Assembly: GCA_020883125.1 (NCBI GenBank)
Contig: JAHREW010000006.1
Coordinates: 124,001-188,000 of the forward strand
Reading direction: 5' to 3'
DNA from: Microcoleus sp. CAWBG506
Lineage (GTDB): Bacteria; Cyanobacteriota; Cyanobacteriia; Cyanobacteriales; Microcoleaceae
Length of the DNA stretch: 64,000 nucleotides
Part shown: positions 33,427 to 42,064 of the stretch, piece by piece
Layout: each line of letters starts with the position of its first letter
Position numbering within the stretch: the first letter of the stretch is position 1
Program-made: the position numbers and the translations under genes
Notes under the pieces: generated by a model
Databases searched by the model: none
Seen by the model: the letters and a program-made list of their open reading frames with translations, nothing else
Told to the model about the DNA's origin: nothing

Positions 33427-33453
33427 TCAGGAATCAGGAATCAGGAATCAGGA
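33427..33453. repeat. Octamer tandem repeat AATCAGGA
   Basis: Three copies of AATCAGGA follow the ycf46 stop, then a CTCTCCCCC-type pyrimidine run to about 33515. Non-coding repeats between two genes. Confidence 0.75.
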
Positions 33454-33539
33454 AAATTTTCGCAACTCTCTCCCTCTCCCCCTCTCCCCCATCTGCCCCT
33501 GTCCCACTTCCCCATCTCTCTTGCTTAAATAGCGGCTTT

Positions 33540-34004
33540 ATGAACAGTTTGTATAGTTTTTTCAAGTTTTTAGTTGGCTTTTTATTAGCCATCGTGCTAA
33601 TGGCAGGCGCTAGTGTCGCGGCTGCACTTTACTTTGCCGCTAAACTCACCACCATCCCTGAAAGACCTGTTTTTCCTAACGACAAAAAAGTAGTTCAGAT
33701 TGCCAACGCCAAGCCTACGTCAACAGCGAAAGCTAGTCCTGTTTCAGAGTCTAGCGATACTCCCTCACCAAAACCGCTAGAACCGGGAGCCTACCGAGCT
33801 CTGGTTACTCAGCCGATTGGCTTGATTTTACGGGATAGTGCCAACCGAGATGCCAACCGTATTGGTGGTGTTGGTTATAACGAAAAAGTGGTGGTTTTGG
33901 AAGATTCCCCTGATAAAGAGTGGCAGCGAATTCGGGTTGAGGATGGCAATCGTGAAGGTTGGGTCAAGGGTGGCAATACTGAAAAAGTATCGGTCAATAA
34001 TTAA
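33540..34004 (+). CDS. SH3-like domain protein with N-terminal membrane anchor
   Basis: 154 residues from the ATG at 33540. The frame is open further upstream, but that part translates repeat DNA and is not likely to be used. Residues ~5-35 (FFKFLVGFLLAIVLMAGASV) are a signal anchor, followed by a Ser/Pro/Lys linker and a bacterial SH3 domain at ~85-150 (VTQPIGLILRDSANRDANRI, KVVVLEDSPDKEWQRIRVED, REGWVKGG). Such proteins bind cell wall or envelope ligands outside the membrane. It follows ycf46 by ~110 bp. Confidence 0.82.
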   Translation: MNSLYSFFKFLVGFLLAIVLMAGASVAAALYFAAKLTTIPERPVFPNDKKVVQIANAKPTSTAKASPVSESSDTPSPKPLEPGAYRALVTQPIGLILRDSANRDANRIGGVGYNEKVVVLEDSPDKEWQRIRVEDGNREGWVKGGNTEKVSVNN

Positions 34005-34162
34005 AACTTATGTAGTAAATGAGAATATGTTAAGAAACTTAGCAAAATTTTAAGGTTAGTTGCAAAACCCAGCCCGTTGTCACCCCACCTGCGACAACAG
34101 TGATAACTTGAATTACACCATTCAAGTTTTCTTTGACATAACAACTATCTAGGATAAAAAAT

Positions 34163-34339
34163 ATGTACGATCAACGTCCCGATCGAGATTTGGCGAGTGC
34201 TGCGGTTACTGCGGCTTTGGGAGCTGGGGTAGTCACCTCTTTTGCCGTCAGCCAAGGGCAAAATCCGCTAGTTGCTTTGGCAATTACTGTTTTTGCAGCG
34301 GGGGTAGCTTTACTTTGCGATCGGTTAGGCTTAATTTAA
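34163..34339 (+). CDS. Small hydrophobic protein, 58 residues
   Basis: MYDQRPDRDLASAAVTAALG, then AGVVTSFAVSQGQNPLVALA and ITVFAAGVALLCDRLGLI. A short polar start is followed by two hydrophobic alanine-rich stretches, suiting a small two-helix membrane protein. The HIP1-like CCCGATCGAG within the frame and good codon use support it as real. The upstream AGGATAAAAAAT gives a possible AGGA ribosome site. I do not recognise a named family. Confidence 0.6.
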   Translation: MYDQRPDRDLASAAVTAALGAGVVTSFAVSQGQNPLVALAITVFAAGVALLCDRLGLI

Positions 34340-34408
34340 GATACTCAATTTTTTAAGAAATAGTTAAGTAGGTCGCTCTCAATCAATCTGAGATGCCGAT
34401 CGCCCATC

Positions 34409-34442
34409 AGAACCCTGACTTTTCAGAGAAGTCGGGGTTCTG
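34409..34442. repeat. AGAACCCTGACTT hairpin repeat
   Basis: AGAACCCTGACTT, a 7-base loop and AAGTCGGGGTTCT pair over 13 bases with one G-U. It could end the transcript of the 58-residue gene, but there is no T-run after it. Confidence 0.65.
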
Positions 34443-34625
34443 GCATCAGTGGTATTTTTAGCAGCAGCCAGATAAAATATTAAGCAATTATCGCCAAAAA
34501 CATATCATCCTTCGGGACAAAAGGCTAAGATGTGCTTGCCAACTTTTTGCTGACGAGCACGTCAACAGAAACAGTGATGCTATCCTGGTTTTTATAGCAA
34601 CTGCCAAGGCGATTAGGGCAGATTT

Positions 34626-34692
34626 TGTAGGGGCGGGTTCACCGATATCTTTCATCGGTATAGACAAATTCTCTAAACCCGCCCCCACCCCA
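34626..34692. repeat. GTAGGGGCGGGTT...AAACCCGCCCCCAC palindromic repeat, copy 3
   Basis: GTAGGGGCGGGTTCACCGAT and CTCTAAACCCGCCCCCACCC are the arms, with a small inner hairpin (CCGATATC / TTCATCGG). Same family as at 26021 and 49370. Confidence 0.85.
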
Positions 34693-34874
34693 CGACTTAA
34701 CCACCCTGGCGGTTGCTATACCTGCAACTATATTTTGAGTGGAATTTTTTTTGATAAACAGGGGTGCTACGTGTATACAGGTAAAACTTAGTCTCCATAG
34801 ATTGAGTCACAGACCAAAATAGAGTTTTGGCAGTTTTCCCACATAGCCCAGCTACAATTTCACAATCAAAAGTT

Positions 34875-36248
34875 ATGGAATCTCTTGCTTATCTCGAACT
34901 TGCTCTGGCTGACGAAGCATCCACAGAGCATCCAATTTTAGAGGCGATTAAGTGGAAACACTTATCCAGCCATACTTATTTCCGTTTATTATCTTTGGCT
35001 TTAATACTATCGGTTGTGAGTGCAGCTAGTTCGGCTTTTGCTCAAATAAATCCAGGAAACCCCAATGTGCGAGCAGTTCAAGACCGATTGCGACAGTTGG
35101 GCTATTTTAACAGAAGTTCCACTGGTCAACTCGGACCCCTCACTCAACAAGCTTTGACTAACTTTCAACGAGACTATCAACTATCGCTGACGGGAAGACC
35201 CGATCGCGATACAGTATCAGCACTCAATAGTTTAGGGGTCAAAACTCAAGCTTATAGAACTGTGGATACCAATAATTATCGGGAGTTGCGTTTTGGAGAC
35301 AAGGGTGAAGATGTTTTAGTTCTCCAGCGCCAGTTGCAGCAGTTGGGCTATTTTACCACAAATCCTACTGGTACTTTTGGCAGAATTACTCAAGAAGCTG
35401 TCACAAGTTTCCAACAAATTAACCGACTATCGGTAACTGGTGTTGCTGACAGCCAAACTTTAGCTTTGCTCTTGGGGCCGTCCCAGCCCCAGCCAACGAC
35501 TCCAATTCCCGGCGTTATTTCTGGAAATGGGGGTTGCAGAGGGTTACGCTTTGGAGACAGAGGAGCGACGGTAGACTTGATTCAGCGGCAGTTAAAGGAT
35601 TTGGGCTATTTTAAAGGCCCTGTTGATGGCAAGTTTCGGGAACGTACTCTCTATGCTGTTACTCGTTTTCAACAAGATAATTTTCTGGTAACAGATGGCT
35701 GTGCTGACACTGCTACCTTGATTGCGATAGATACCCGGAGGGCGGAGTTTCAAGCTACATTTTTTCCTGGACAAAGTAAACAGCCAAATTTTGTGGTGGA
35801 CTTTATCCAGTTCGGTGACACGGGCCGACAAGTAGAGCAGTTACAGCAGCGACTGCAAGCATTGCGCTATTATGCAGGTCCGATTCATGGTTTGTTCGAT
35901 CGAGCTACTGAGGCCGCCCTGATTCGGTTTCAGACAGCTAACCGCCTGTCGGGGACTGGAAAGGTCGATAGACAGACTCAGGGAGCTTTACAGCAAAGTC
36001 AGAACCAGACTGCACAGACAGTTCCTCCTAGAGGTGTGAGCCTACCACAGGTCGATCGAGCTTCTACAGTTCCAATTAGCATCAGTTCTCGATCGAGCAT
36101 TTACCAGTTACAAAGACGACTGCGAGACAAGAGCTTTTACAATGGCCCCATTAGTGGAGTGTTGGATGCTCCCACTCAAGCCGCTCTCGACCAAGCTCAG
36201 CGCAGTTATCGGGTCAGCAGTGACGATTTGTTGACCAAAACTTTTTAG
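34875..36248 (+). CDS. Peptidoglycan-binding protein with five PG_binding_1 repeats
   Basis: 457 residues from the ATG at 34875; the frame runs back to a TTG at 34827, but cyanobacterial relatives begin with the ESLAYLELAL-type motif seen at this ATG. After a hydrophobic segment (FRLLSLALILSVVSAASSAF) with an ASSAFA cleavage-like site come PG_binding_1 units: VRAVQDRLRQLGYF, DVLVLQRQLQQLGYFT, TVDLIQRQLKDLGYFKGPVD, QVEQLQQRLQALRYYAGPIH and SIYQLQRRLRDKSFYNGPIS. It should sit in the periplasm bound to the cell wall. No catalytic domain is attached. The last unit is diverged. Confidence 0.85.
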   Translation: MESLAYLELALADEASTEHPILEAIKWKHLSSHTYFRLLSLALILSVVSAASSAFAQINPGNPNVRAVQDRLRQLGYFNRSSTGQLGPLTQQALTNFQRDYQLSLTGRPDRDTVSALNSLGVKTQAYRTVDTNNYRELRFGDKGEDVLVLQRQLQQLGYFTTNPTGTFGRITQEAVTSFQQINRLSVTGVADSQTLALLLGPSQPQPTTPIPGVISGNGGCRGLRFGDRGATVDLIQRQLKDLGYFKGPVDGKFRERTLYAVTRFQQDNFLVTDGCADTATLIAIDTRRAEFQATFFPGQSKQPNFVVDFIQFGDTGRQVEQLQQRLQALRYYAGPIHGLFDRATEAALIRFQTANRLSGTGKVDRQTQGALQQSQNQTAQTVPPRGVSLPQVDRASTVPISISSRSSIYQLQRRLRDKSFYNGPISGVLDAPTQAALDQAQRSYRVSSDDLLTKTF

Positions 36249-36317
36249 CCAAGGCCACACCAATATTTGTTAACTTTTGTAACAATTTGTACTTAAAACC
36301 CGAATATAGGTGTATAC

Positions 36318-36842
36318 TTACTCGCTTGATTCCGGGGCGTTGCCATTTTGGGCGATCGACCTCGGACAAGACCAATTACTCGAAACCAAAGAGGGCCATC
36401 CCATTCTCAAAGCTTCGTGACAAACAGTATGAATGGTGAGCTGGCAGTCGAGGAGGTGCAACCCTGACTTTTCAGCTTGCTTCATGCCAATTTTCAAGAT
36501 CGAATCGTTGTTAAATTCGATCGTTCTGTTGCACTGAACGCAGACTAAGTGATGGTGGTGGTGCGGATAAGGCTGGTTTATTTCATAGTGTTTGTGACCT
36601 TCTGCTAGTTCGAGTTCCCGTAGCAAGCTCATCCTTGCCATTAACTTTAAAGTTCGGTAAATAGTGGATAAGCTAATGTTTTCTCCGCGATTTTTCAACA
36701 AAGTATACAAATCCTCCGCACTCAGGTGGTTGCCTTTGGGGAGGTTCTGGAAAACGTGCAAGATGGTTTCCCGTTGAGGAGTCATCCGCCAGCCTTTGTC
36801 ATTGAGTTCCGATTTGAAGGAAGAAGCTGTGTAAAGTGCCAT
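36318..36842 (-). CDS. furA: Fur-family metalloregulator, FurA-like
   Basis: 174 residues. The winged-helix DNA-binding part has GWRMTPQRETILHVFQNLPK and LSTIYRTLKLMARM; the metal-binding part has GHKHYEINQPYPHHHHHLVC with C101-V-Q-C104. Two more cysteines are C133 and C141. The family normally has a second CxxC at 141-144; here it reads C141-H-E-A, so that motif is incomplete. The C-terminal NWSCPRS segment follows. FurA represses iron-uptake genes with Fe(II). It lies next to a sigC-like gene on the same strand, an order I recall for furA and sigC in Anabaena PCC 7120, which supports the symbol. Confidence 0.85.
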   Translation of the reverse strand: MALYTASSFKSELNDKGWRMTPQRETILHVFQNLPKGNHLSAEDLYTLLKNRGENISLSTIYRTLKLMARMSLLRELELAEGHKHYEINQPYPHHHHHLVCVQCNRTIEFNNDSILKIGMKQAEKSGLHLLDCQLTIHTVCHEALRMGWPSLVSSNWSCPRSIAQNGNAPESSE

Positions 36843-36939
36843 AGTGACCCTCTCAAGAAAGTCTGTCTATTGACAATCATACACAACGATCGGGATATTT
36901 TTCAAATATCAAAGCTTATTGATAATTTCTCAAGACAGG

Positions 36940-36972
36940 AGAGCCCGGACTTCTTGAAGAAGTCCGGGCTCT
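36940..36972. repeat. Perfect palindrome AGAGCCCGGACTTCTT
   Basis: AGAGCCCGGACTTCTT (36940-36955) and AAGAAGTCCGGGCTCT pair exactly around one base. It lies between the end of the sigma gene and the fur start, where it may end the sigma transcript; no T-run follows on either strand. Confidence 0.8.
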
Positions 36973-37001
36973 GACATCACAGGATTGTGGATGTGCCAAC
37001 T

Positions 37002-38267
37002 TTAACTTAGAGACTCTAAATAATCCCGCACGCGGTTGCGACGCTTCGGCTGGCGCAGCTTTTGCAAAGCTTTAGCTTCGATTTGGCGGACACGCTCGCG
37101 AGATAAATCCAGTGCACGACCAATTTCTGCCAGTGAGTAGGGGTGTCCATCACCCAAACCAAACCGCATCAGAATCACATCTCGTTCCCGACTGCTCAAA
37201 TCTGCCAACAGTTGCTGCAAGTCGCGGTGCAAAGCTTCTCGCATCAGCATTTCTTCTGGCGATACGCAGTCTGTTTCGAGCAAGTCGCCCAACTCTGTAT
37301 CTTTCTCGTTGCCAACTTTAGTTTCTAGAGAAACAGAGCGGGGTACTCTGAGCAAAACTTCCCGCACTTGGATCGGAGTCATATCTAACTCAACAGCGAT
37401 ATCTTCTATAGTGGCTGTCCGACCTTTTTCTTGAGAAATTTTACGCTGGGCTTTTTTAATTTTATTCAGCTTTTCGGTAATGTGAACCGGGAGGCGGATG
37501 GTACGGCTTTGAGTTGCGATCGCCCGTGTAATTCCCTGGCGAATCCACCAGTAGGCGTAGGTGCTAAATCGATAGCCCCGCGTCGGATCGAACTTTTCGA
37601 CAGCTCGTTCCAGTCCCAGAGTACCTTCTTGTATCAAGTCTAGTAGTTCTAAGCCACGATTTTGATATTTTTTCGCCACCGAAACGACTAAGCGCAAGTT
37701 AGCCTTAATCATGTGGTCTTTAGCTTCGACACCTTCAGTTTGAGTCCTTTCCAGGGTCTCTACTGTCATCTCTGCTAACTCGGCCCAGTGGCGCTTACCT
37801 TCGCTCATAATCCGCTTGAGCTCGGACACATCATCCACACCGGCGGTGGTGGCCCAACGTTCCAGGGAAGGTTTGTGTCCCAACTGTGCGGCCAAGCGAT
37901 CGCGCACCTCAATTAAATGCACGAAGCCCTGAATCTTTCCTTCTTCCTGCGAAGCGGCGGTGTTCCGCAATTCTAGCAATTTGATATAGCGCTGAACTTT
38001 TTGAGCTTCGGAGACTTCCTCATCTCGACCTAACAGACGTACCCGCCCTATTTCTTGGAGGTACAGACGCACTAAATCAGTAGTGCGGCGATTAGCATTT
38101 TTTTGAGACTTGGCTGCTGAGTCTGCATCATCAGTCTCTGCTGTTTCTTGGTCGATGAGTTCGTCTCCAGCTTCTTCAGCATCCTCATCCAACACATCAT
38201 CTTGCAAGGGATTGACTCGCAGTTGTTCGTCGAATTCAGATTCAGCGTAAAAAGAGGTGGCTGGCAT
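37002..38267 (-). CDS. sigC: RNA polymerase sigma factor, group 2 (SigC-like)
   Basis: 421 residues. Region 1.2 is TTDLVRLYLQEIGRVRLLGR; region 2 is KANLRLVVSVAKKYQNRGLE, LLDLIQEGTLGLERAVEKFD, GYRFSTYAYWWIRQGITRAI; region 3 is LPVHITEKLNKIKKAQRKIS; region 4 is LSSRERDVILMRFGLGDGHP with LAEIGRALDLSRERVRQIEA. The acidic N-terminus replaces region 1.1 of the principal sigma, and an insert (EGKRHWAELAEMTVETLERT) lies before region 2, as in SigC. Group 2 factors direct stress and growth-phase genes in cyanobacteria. The neighbouring furA-like gene matches the sigC-furA order of Anabaena as I recall it. Family certain; the C assignment is likely. Confidence 0.88.
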   Translation of the reverse strand: MPATSFYAESEFDEQLRVNPLQDDVLDEDAEEAGDELIDQETAETDDADSAAKSQKNANRRTTDLVRLYLQEIGRVRLLGRDEEVSEAQKVQRYIKLLELRNTAASQEEGKIQGFVHLIEVRDRLAAQLGHKPSLERWATTAGVDDVSELKRIMSEGKRHWAELAEMTVETLERTQTEGVEAKDHMIKANLRLVVSVAKKYQNRGLELLDLIQEGTLGLERAVEKFDPTRGYRFSTYAYWWIRQGITRAIATQSRTIRLPVHITEKLNKIKKAQRKISQEKGRTATIEDIAVELDMTPIQVREVLLRVPRSVSLETKVGNEKDTELGDLLETDCVSPEEMLMREALHRDLQQLLADLSSRERDVILMRFGLGDGHPYSLAEIGRALDLSRERVRQIEAKALQKLRQPKRRNRVRDYLESLS

Positions 38268-38687
38268 AGTGATTTTCTCAGTGGCTCCGGGTGAAAAGAT
38301 GCTACGCTTAGCGGTTATTTATATTTATGATGCCCATTTTGTTAGGACGAAGCATCACCGCTTTTTGTTTCTTTACTAATTTTCCTGACTGGAATACTGT
38401 TGTCCGATCGAACTTTGACTCACCATCTTGTTTTAGTAACTTTCTGGAAAATGCCAAGAACTTTCTGATGTAACAGTTTGGAGACCAGGAAAGTGTGTTC
38501 TACTTCTTTGTTTATGTATCTAGTATAGATAATCTCTAGGTATAAACAAGTGACTCTCGTCAGAAGTTAAGTTAATCTTCATCACCGATCGGCTGGTTCC
38601 CGATCACTTCTGAAAATTAGTTGTTTTTTTCATAAAACTTCATAAACTCTCAGGTTTAGACGCCCACGATCGCCCTACGGACCATTG
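38268..38687. other. Intergenic region upstream of the sigma gene
   Basis: About 420 bp between lipA (ends at 38688) and the sigma gene start. No gene is seen. It holds a possible minus-strand promoter at 38522-38549 and a run of short AT-rich sequences; a long leader of ~250 bases to the sigma gene would follow. Confidence 0.5.
38522..38549 (-). promoter_or_regulatory. Putative promoter of the sigC-like gene
   Basis: On the minus strand TTGTTT (38549-38544), a 16-bp spacer and TATACT (38527-38522). The start would be near 38515. The -10 box is good, the -35 box moderate. Confidence 0.35.
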
Positions 38688-39557
38688 CTACCTAGGGTAA
38701 AGTTCCATCAGTTCCCTCACCTGTTCGGCATGATAAGAACTGCGAGTTAATGGAGAAGCCACAACCTGCAAGAAGCCCAAAGATTCACCAAATTCTCTCC
38801 AAGCATCAAACTGTTCCGGTGTCACAAAGTTTTCCACATTTAAGTGTTTTTGACTAGGTTGCAGGTACTGTCCAATTGTCAAAATATCGCACCCCACAGC
38901 GCGCAACTCCTGCATAGCCTCACGAACTTCCTCGTCTGTTTCTCCCAGTCCCACCATAATCCCAGATTTGGTGTAAACCTCTGGTGCCATTTCCCGACTG
39001 CGCTGCAACAGTTCCAGAGAGCGATCGTACTTAGCCTGTGGTCGCACTTTCCGGTAAAGTCGTTTAACAGTTTCAGTATTATGGTTGAGTACCTCCGGCT
39101 TAGCTCCCAGAATAATTGCCAAAGCTTGCCAATTGCCACACAAATCGGGAATCAAAACTTCTATAGTCGTCTGTGGCATCACAGAACGAACTGCTTGAAT
39201 GCAGTGCACAAACTGGGATGCACCGCCATCAGGCAAATCATCCCGATTCACCGAAGTAATCACAACATGGTTTAATTTCAGCCGCTCTACTGCTTGCGCC
39301 AATCTTTCCGGCTCCGTCGGATCGAGAGGTTGGGGCTTTTTCTCAAAGTCAATGTCACAGTAAGGACAAGCGCGGGTACAGGCTGGCCCCATGATTAAAA
39401 ATGTGGCAGTACCTGCATTGAAGCACTCGCCGATGTTGGGACACGAAGCCTCTTCGCAAACCGTATTCAGGGCTAAATCCCGCAAAATTTCCTTGACGTT
39501 GCCGACGCGCTCCCACTGGGGGGCTTTGACTCGCAACCACTGTGGCTTTACTGTCAC
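38688..39557 (-). CDS. lipA: Lipoyl synthase
   Basis: 289 residues. The radical-SAM cluster motif is [12 protein letters not shown] and the auxiliary cluster cysteines are in [16 protein letters not shown]; the C-terminal RSSYHAEQ serine is the auxiliary cluster ligand. LipA inserts two sulfurs into octanoyl groups on lipoate-dependent enzymes. The start is GTG at 39557 ([14 protein letters not shown]), chosen because it gives the usual N-terminus. A tRNA-Pro gene lies divergently upstream. Confidence 0.96.
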   Translation of the reverse strand: MTVKPQWLRVKAPQWERVGNVKEILRDLALNTVCEEASCPNIGECFNAGTATFLIMGPACTRACPYCDIDFEKKPQPLDPTEPERLAQAVERLKLNHVVITSVNRDDLPDGGASQFVHCIQAVRSVMPQTTIEVLIPDLCGNWQALAIILGAKPEVLNHNTETVKRLYRKVRPQAKYDRSLELLQRSREMAPEVYTKSGIMVGLGETDEEVREAMQELRAVGCDILTIGQYLQPSQKHLNVENFVTPEQFDAWREFGESLGFLQVVASPLTRSSYHAEQVRELMELYPR

Positions 39558-39606
39558 GTCTGTCTTTGCCTGGTTAGTATTTTACCAATTATTATATACT
39601 ATAATG

Positions 39607-39634
39607 TTGAATTTAGAGTTGAATATGATATATT
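39607..39634 (+). promoter_or_regulatory. Putative promoter of the tRNA-Pro gene
   Basis: TTGAAT at 39607-39612, 16-bp spacer, TATATT at 39629-39634, about 20 bases ahead of the mature tRNA. The position and boxes fit a tRNA promoter. Confidence 0.45.
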
Positions 39635-39654
39635 ATTCAAACATTGACTTGATT

Positions 39655-39728
39655 CGGGATGTAGCGCAGCTTGGTAGCGCACCTCGTTCGGGACGAGGGG
39701 GTCGCAGGTTCAACTCCTGTCATCCCGA
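39655..39728 (+). tRNA. tRNA-Pro(CGG)
   Basis: 74 bases with a full cloverleaf: acceptor CGGGATG / CATCCCG, D arm GCGC...GCGC, anticodon stem CCTCG / CGAGG around loop TTCGGGA with anticodon CGG, T arm GCAGG-TTCAACT-CCTGT. Discriminator base A; CCA is not encoded. Pro-tRNA typically starts with C at position 1, as here. Confidence 0.95.
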
Positions 39729-39871
39729 TTTAACTTAACCGTTTATTTCTTTAGGCAAAAGCTTTGGGAAAAAGCGGATTTGATATCACTTCCGACCCCG
39801 CCACAAGTGATATCAAATCCGCTATTCATCGTCATACTAAAGTGTTCTCCAGCAGCCAAGCAATATCAGCT

Positions 39872-40960
39872 TCAATCAGCTAAATCTGGGAAAACTTCGC
39901 GGACAGCAGGATGCACCAATCTGTGATGTTGCACGTTCAATCCCTTGGCTAAACTAGGATTGGTTTCCAAAGCTTTAATCCCACCATTTGCCAACTGCAA
40001 AACATAAGGCAAAGTGCTATTATTCAAAGCTTGAGTCGCAGTCCAAGGCACCGCACCGGGCATATTTGGTACACCATAATGCACGACTCCTTCCTCAATA
40101 TAGGTAGGATTTGTGTGAGAAGTTACCCGCAAAGTTTCTACGCAACCGCCCTGGTCAACTGCGACATCAACAATCACAGAACCGGGGTGCATTTTCGCAA
40201 CAAATTCGCGAGAAACTAGAATAGGAGCTTTTTTGCCCAACACCAAAACCGCACCGATTAACAAATCAGCATCGGGGATAACGGCTTCAATTTGCAAAGG
40301 ACTGCTGTAGAGGTATTCCACTCTGGAACCGAACAGAGTTTCTAAATAGGCTAGGCGATCGACATTGACATCCAAAATCTGCACTCTAGCGCCCATTCCA
40401 ACAGCAATACGCGCTGCTTCCGTGCCCACGATTCCGCCGCCCAAAATCACAACTTTGCCCGGTCTTACCCCTGGTACACCTCCCAAAAGTACGCCCCGGC
40501 CGCCTTGCTGGCGTTCCAAAAACCGAGCCCCGAACTGCACGGCCAAACGCCCTGCAATAATACTCATGGGCGTTAGCAGTGGCAATTTCCGGTCGGGGAG
40601 TTCGACAGTTTCGTAGGCGATCGCCTGAACTCCACTTTCCATTAAATGTTCGGTTAACGTGCGATCGGCTGCTAAATGCAAATATGTAAATAGCAACTGC
40701 TCTTTTTGGATCAGCGGATACTCAGCAGGTAAGGGTTCCTTAACTTTAACAATTAGTTCCCGATTCCAGACATCCTCCGGCTTTGAGACAATCTTAGCCC
40801 CTGCTTGAATGTAGTCTTCGTCGGCGAAACCAGCGCCAGTACCGGCACCTGTTTCGACGAAAACTGTGTGGCCTTTGTCCGAACAAGCCCGGACACTTGT
40901 GGGGCTGAGTCCAACTCGAAACTCTAAATCCTTGATTTCCTTGGGGACACCTATTTCCAT
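39872..40960 (-). CDS. ald: Alanine dehydrogenase
   Basis: 362 residues, MEIGVPKEIKDLEFRVGLSP at the start, the substrate-site lysine region IVKVKEPLPAEYPL, the FTYLHLAADRTLTEHL helix, and the Rossmann motif VVILGGGIVGTEAARIAVGM, then IVDVAVDQGGCVETLRVTSH. It interconverts L-alanine and pyruvate plus ammonia with NAD. Length and motifs match the family throughout. Transcribed alone, with a dispersed repeat in the upstream gap (41050-41075). Confidence 0.96.
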   Translation of the reverse strand: MEIGVPKEIKDLEFRVGLSPTSVRACSDKGHTVFVETGAGTGAGFADEDYIQAGAKIVSKPEDVWNRELIVKVKEPLPAEYPLIQKEQLLFTYLHLAADRTLTEHLMESGVQAIAYETVELPDRKLPLLTPMSIIAGRLAVQFGARFLERQQGGRGVLLGGVPGVRPGKVVILGGGIVGTEAARIAVGMGARVQILDVNVDRLAYLETLFGSRVEYLYSSPLQIEAVIPDADLLIGAVLVLGKKAPILVSREFVAKMHPGSVIVDVAVDQGGCVETLRVTSHTNPTYIEEGVVHYGVPNMPGAVPWTATQALNNSTLPYVLQLANGGIKALETNPSLAKGLNVQHHRLVHPAVREVFPDLAD

Positions 40961-41104
40961 CTATAAACCTCAAATTTTAGCCATACTTCGATCGAATCTA
41001 GCTTAGAAATTATCCCATCGGCATCATACCATGCCCCATGTCAGCACTTGAGACCCCCCACAACTCCGGCGAAGTCGGGGATTTGGAGATACTAGGTTGG
41101 GAAA

Positions 41105-41959
41105 TCATACTGTGGGGGCGAATAATTGTTTGATTTTCAGCCAGTACGATCGCATTTTGCCAAAATTGTCATTTTCCATCAAATAAATCCTGTTTTTAGC
41201 TTTCTCTAACTCTAACTGAAGTTGTTGGATTTGAATTTGGGTACTATCCCAGTCTGAATCAGCATCTGGCAACTGAATTCGTACTTCCTTGTCGTCGCTG
41301 TTTTTCTTGATTGCAATATCGTGATAGCCAAGAGACTGAAGTGCCAAAAATACGATTTCCCAGTTATTAGCTATACAAAATTCATTGACCGCTCTTGCAA
41401 CACCATAAGGCATAATCTCGCAGATAGACCAATTTGTATAATCGTTAAAAACCATCATACCGTCGGATTTTACTTTTTTATATCCTCGGTCGATATCTTT
41501 GCAGACACCTTCATAAGCGTGGTCAGCATCAATATATATCCAGTCAAAATACTCATCGGGAAACTCACTTAAAATTGTCGATGAATCGCCTTCATGAAGC
41601 TCGATTGTCCCATTTTTTATACCCTCTTGCAATAGGATTTTTTGTTTCTGAGTTACCTGGGTTTTAAATAATTGCAAATTATTATCTATGATATGCAGTT
41701 TTTTGGGTTTAGTAATAGAAAATATTTTTTCAGCAAAGTTTCCATATTGAGTTCCCACTTCAGCAACCACACTATCTTTAGGCAAGTATTCTAATAGTTT
41801 TGCCCGACTTTCAACTAAGCGGCAATTCTTGACATGGCGATTTTGCAGAATCGGGGAAGAAATTAGGAAGGGATTGATATCTAAATTGCTCCATTTTTCA
41901 TTATCCCAGCCCTTAGTCGCTTCTACAAATTTTTTTTTGTATTTGATAAAATCAAACAT
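41105..41959 (-). CDS. Class I SAM-dependent methyltransferase (Methyltransf_24-like)
   Basis: 284 residues. SAM motif I is SVVAEVGTQYGNFAEKIFSI, motif II is LHIIDNNL, and EFPDEYFDWIYIDADHAYEG with DIDRGYKKVKSDGMMVFNDY is the metal- or substrate-binding DAxH block of this group. A C-terminal coiled coil follows (IQIQQLQLELEKAKNRIYLM). Such enzymes methylate sugars or small molecules in surface-polysaccharide or secondary pathways; substrate unknown. The gene is somewhat AT-richer than its neighbours and stands alone on the minus strand. Confidence 0.85.
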   Translation of the reverse strand: MFDFIKYKKKFVEATKGWDNEKWSNLDINPFLISSPILQNRHVKNCRLVESRAKLLEYLPKDSVVAEVGTQYGNFAEKIFSITKPKKLHIIDNNLQLFKTQVTQKQKILLQEGIKNGTIELHEGDSSTILSEFPDEYFDWIYIDADHAYEGVCKDIDRGYKKVKSDGMMVFNDYTNWSICEIMPYGVARAVNEFCIANNWEIVFLALQSLGYHDIAIKKNSDDKEVRIQLPDADSDWDSTQIQIQQLQLELEKAKNRIYLMENDNFGKMRSYWLKIKQLFAPTV

Positions 41960-42064
41960 AGTATTCTGAAGGTAAGTGAACTAAAAATCTAGACAAAACT
42001 GTTCGTAATCAGGACTTAAGTCCTCGATGGTCGCACAGGAGCGATTCACCACGTCTCAAAAAAA

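Larger units (their letters stand above)
34340..34874. other. Intergenic region with two palindromic repeats
   Basis: About 535 bp upstream of the peptidoglycan-binding gene. It has a hairpin at 34409-34442 (AGAACCCTGACTT / AAGTCGGGGTTCT), a copy of the GGGGCGGGTT repeat at 34626-34692, and GGTTAAGTCGTG-type filler. No credible gene is seen. The 34740-34830 part (AT-rich, GGGGTGCTACGTGTATACAG) is the likely promoter zone of the gene that follows. Confidence 0.55.

Noticed and set aside
33357-33539. Longer N-terminus for the SH3 protein
   Set aside because: Translates the end of ycf46 in another frame and octamer repeats; the ATG at 33540 gives a proper signal anchor.
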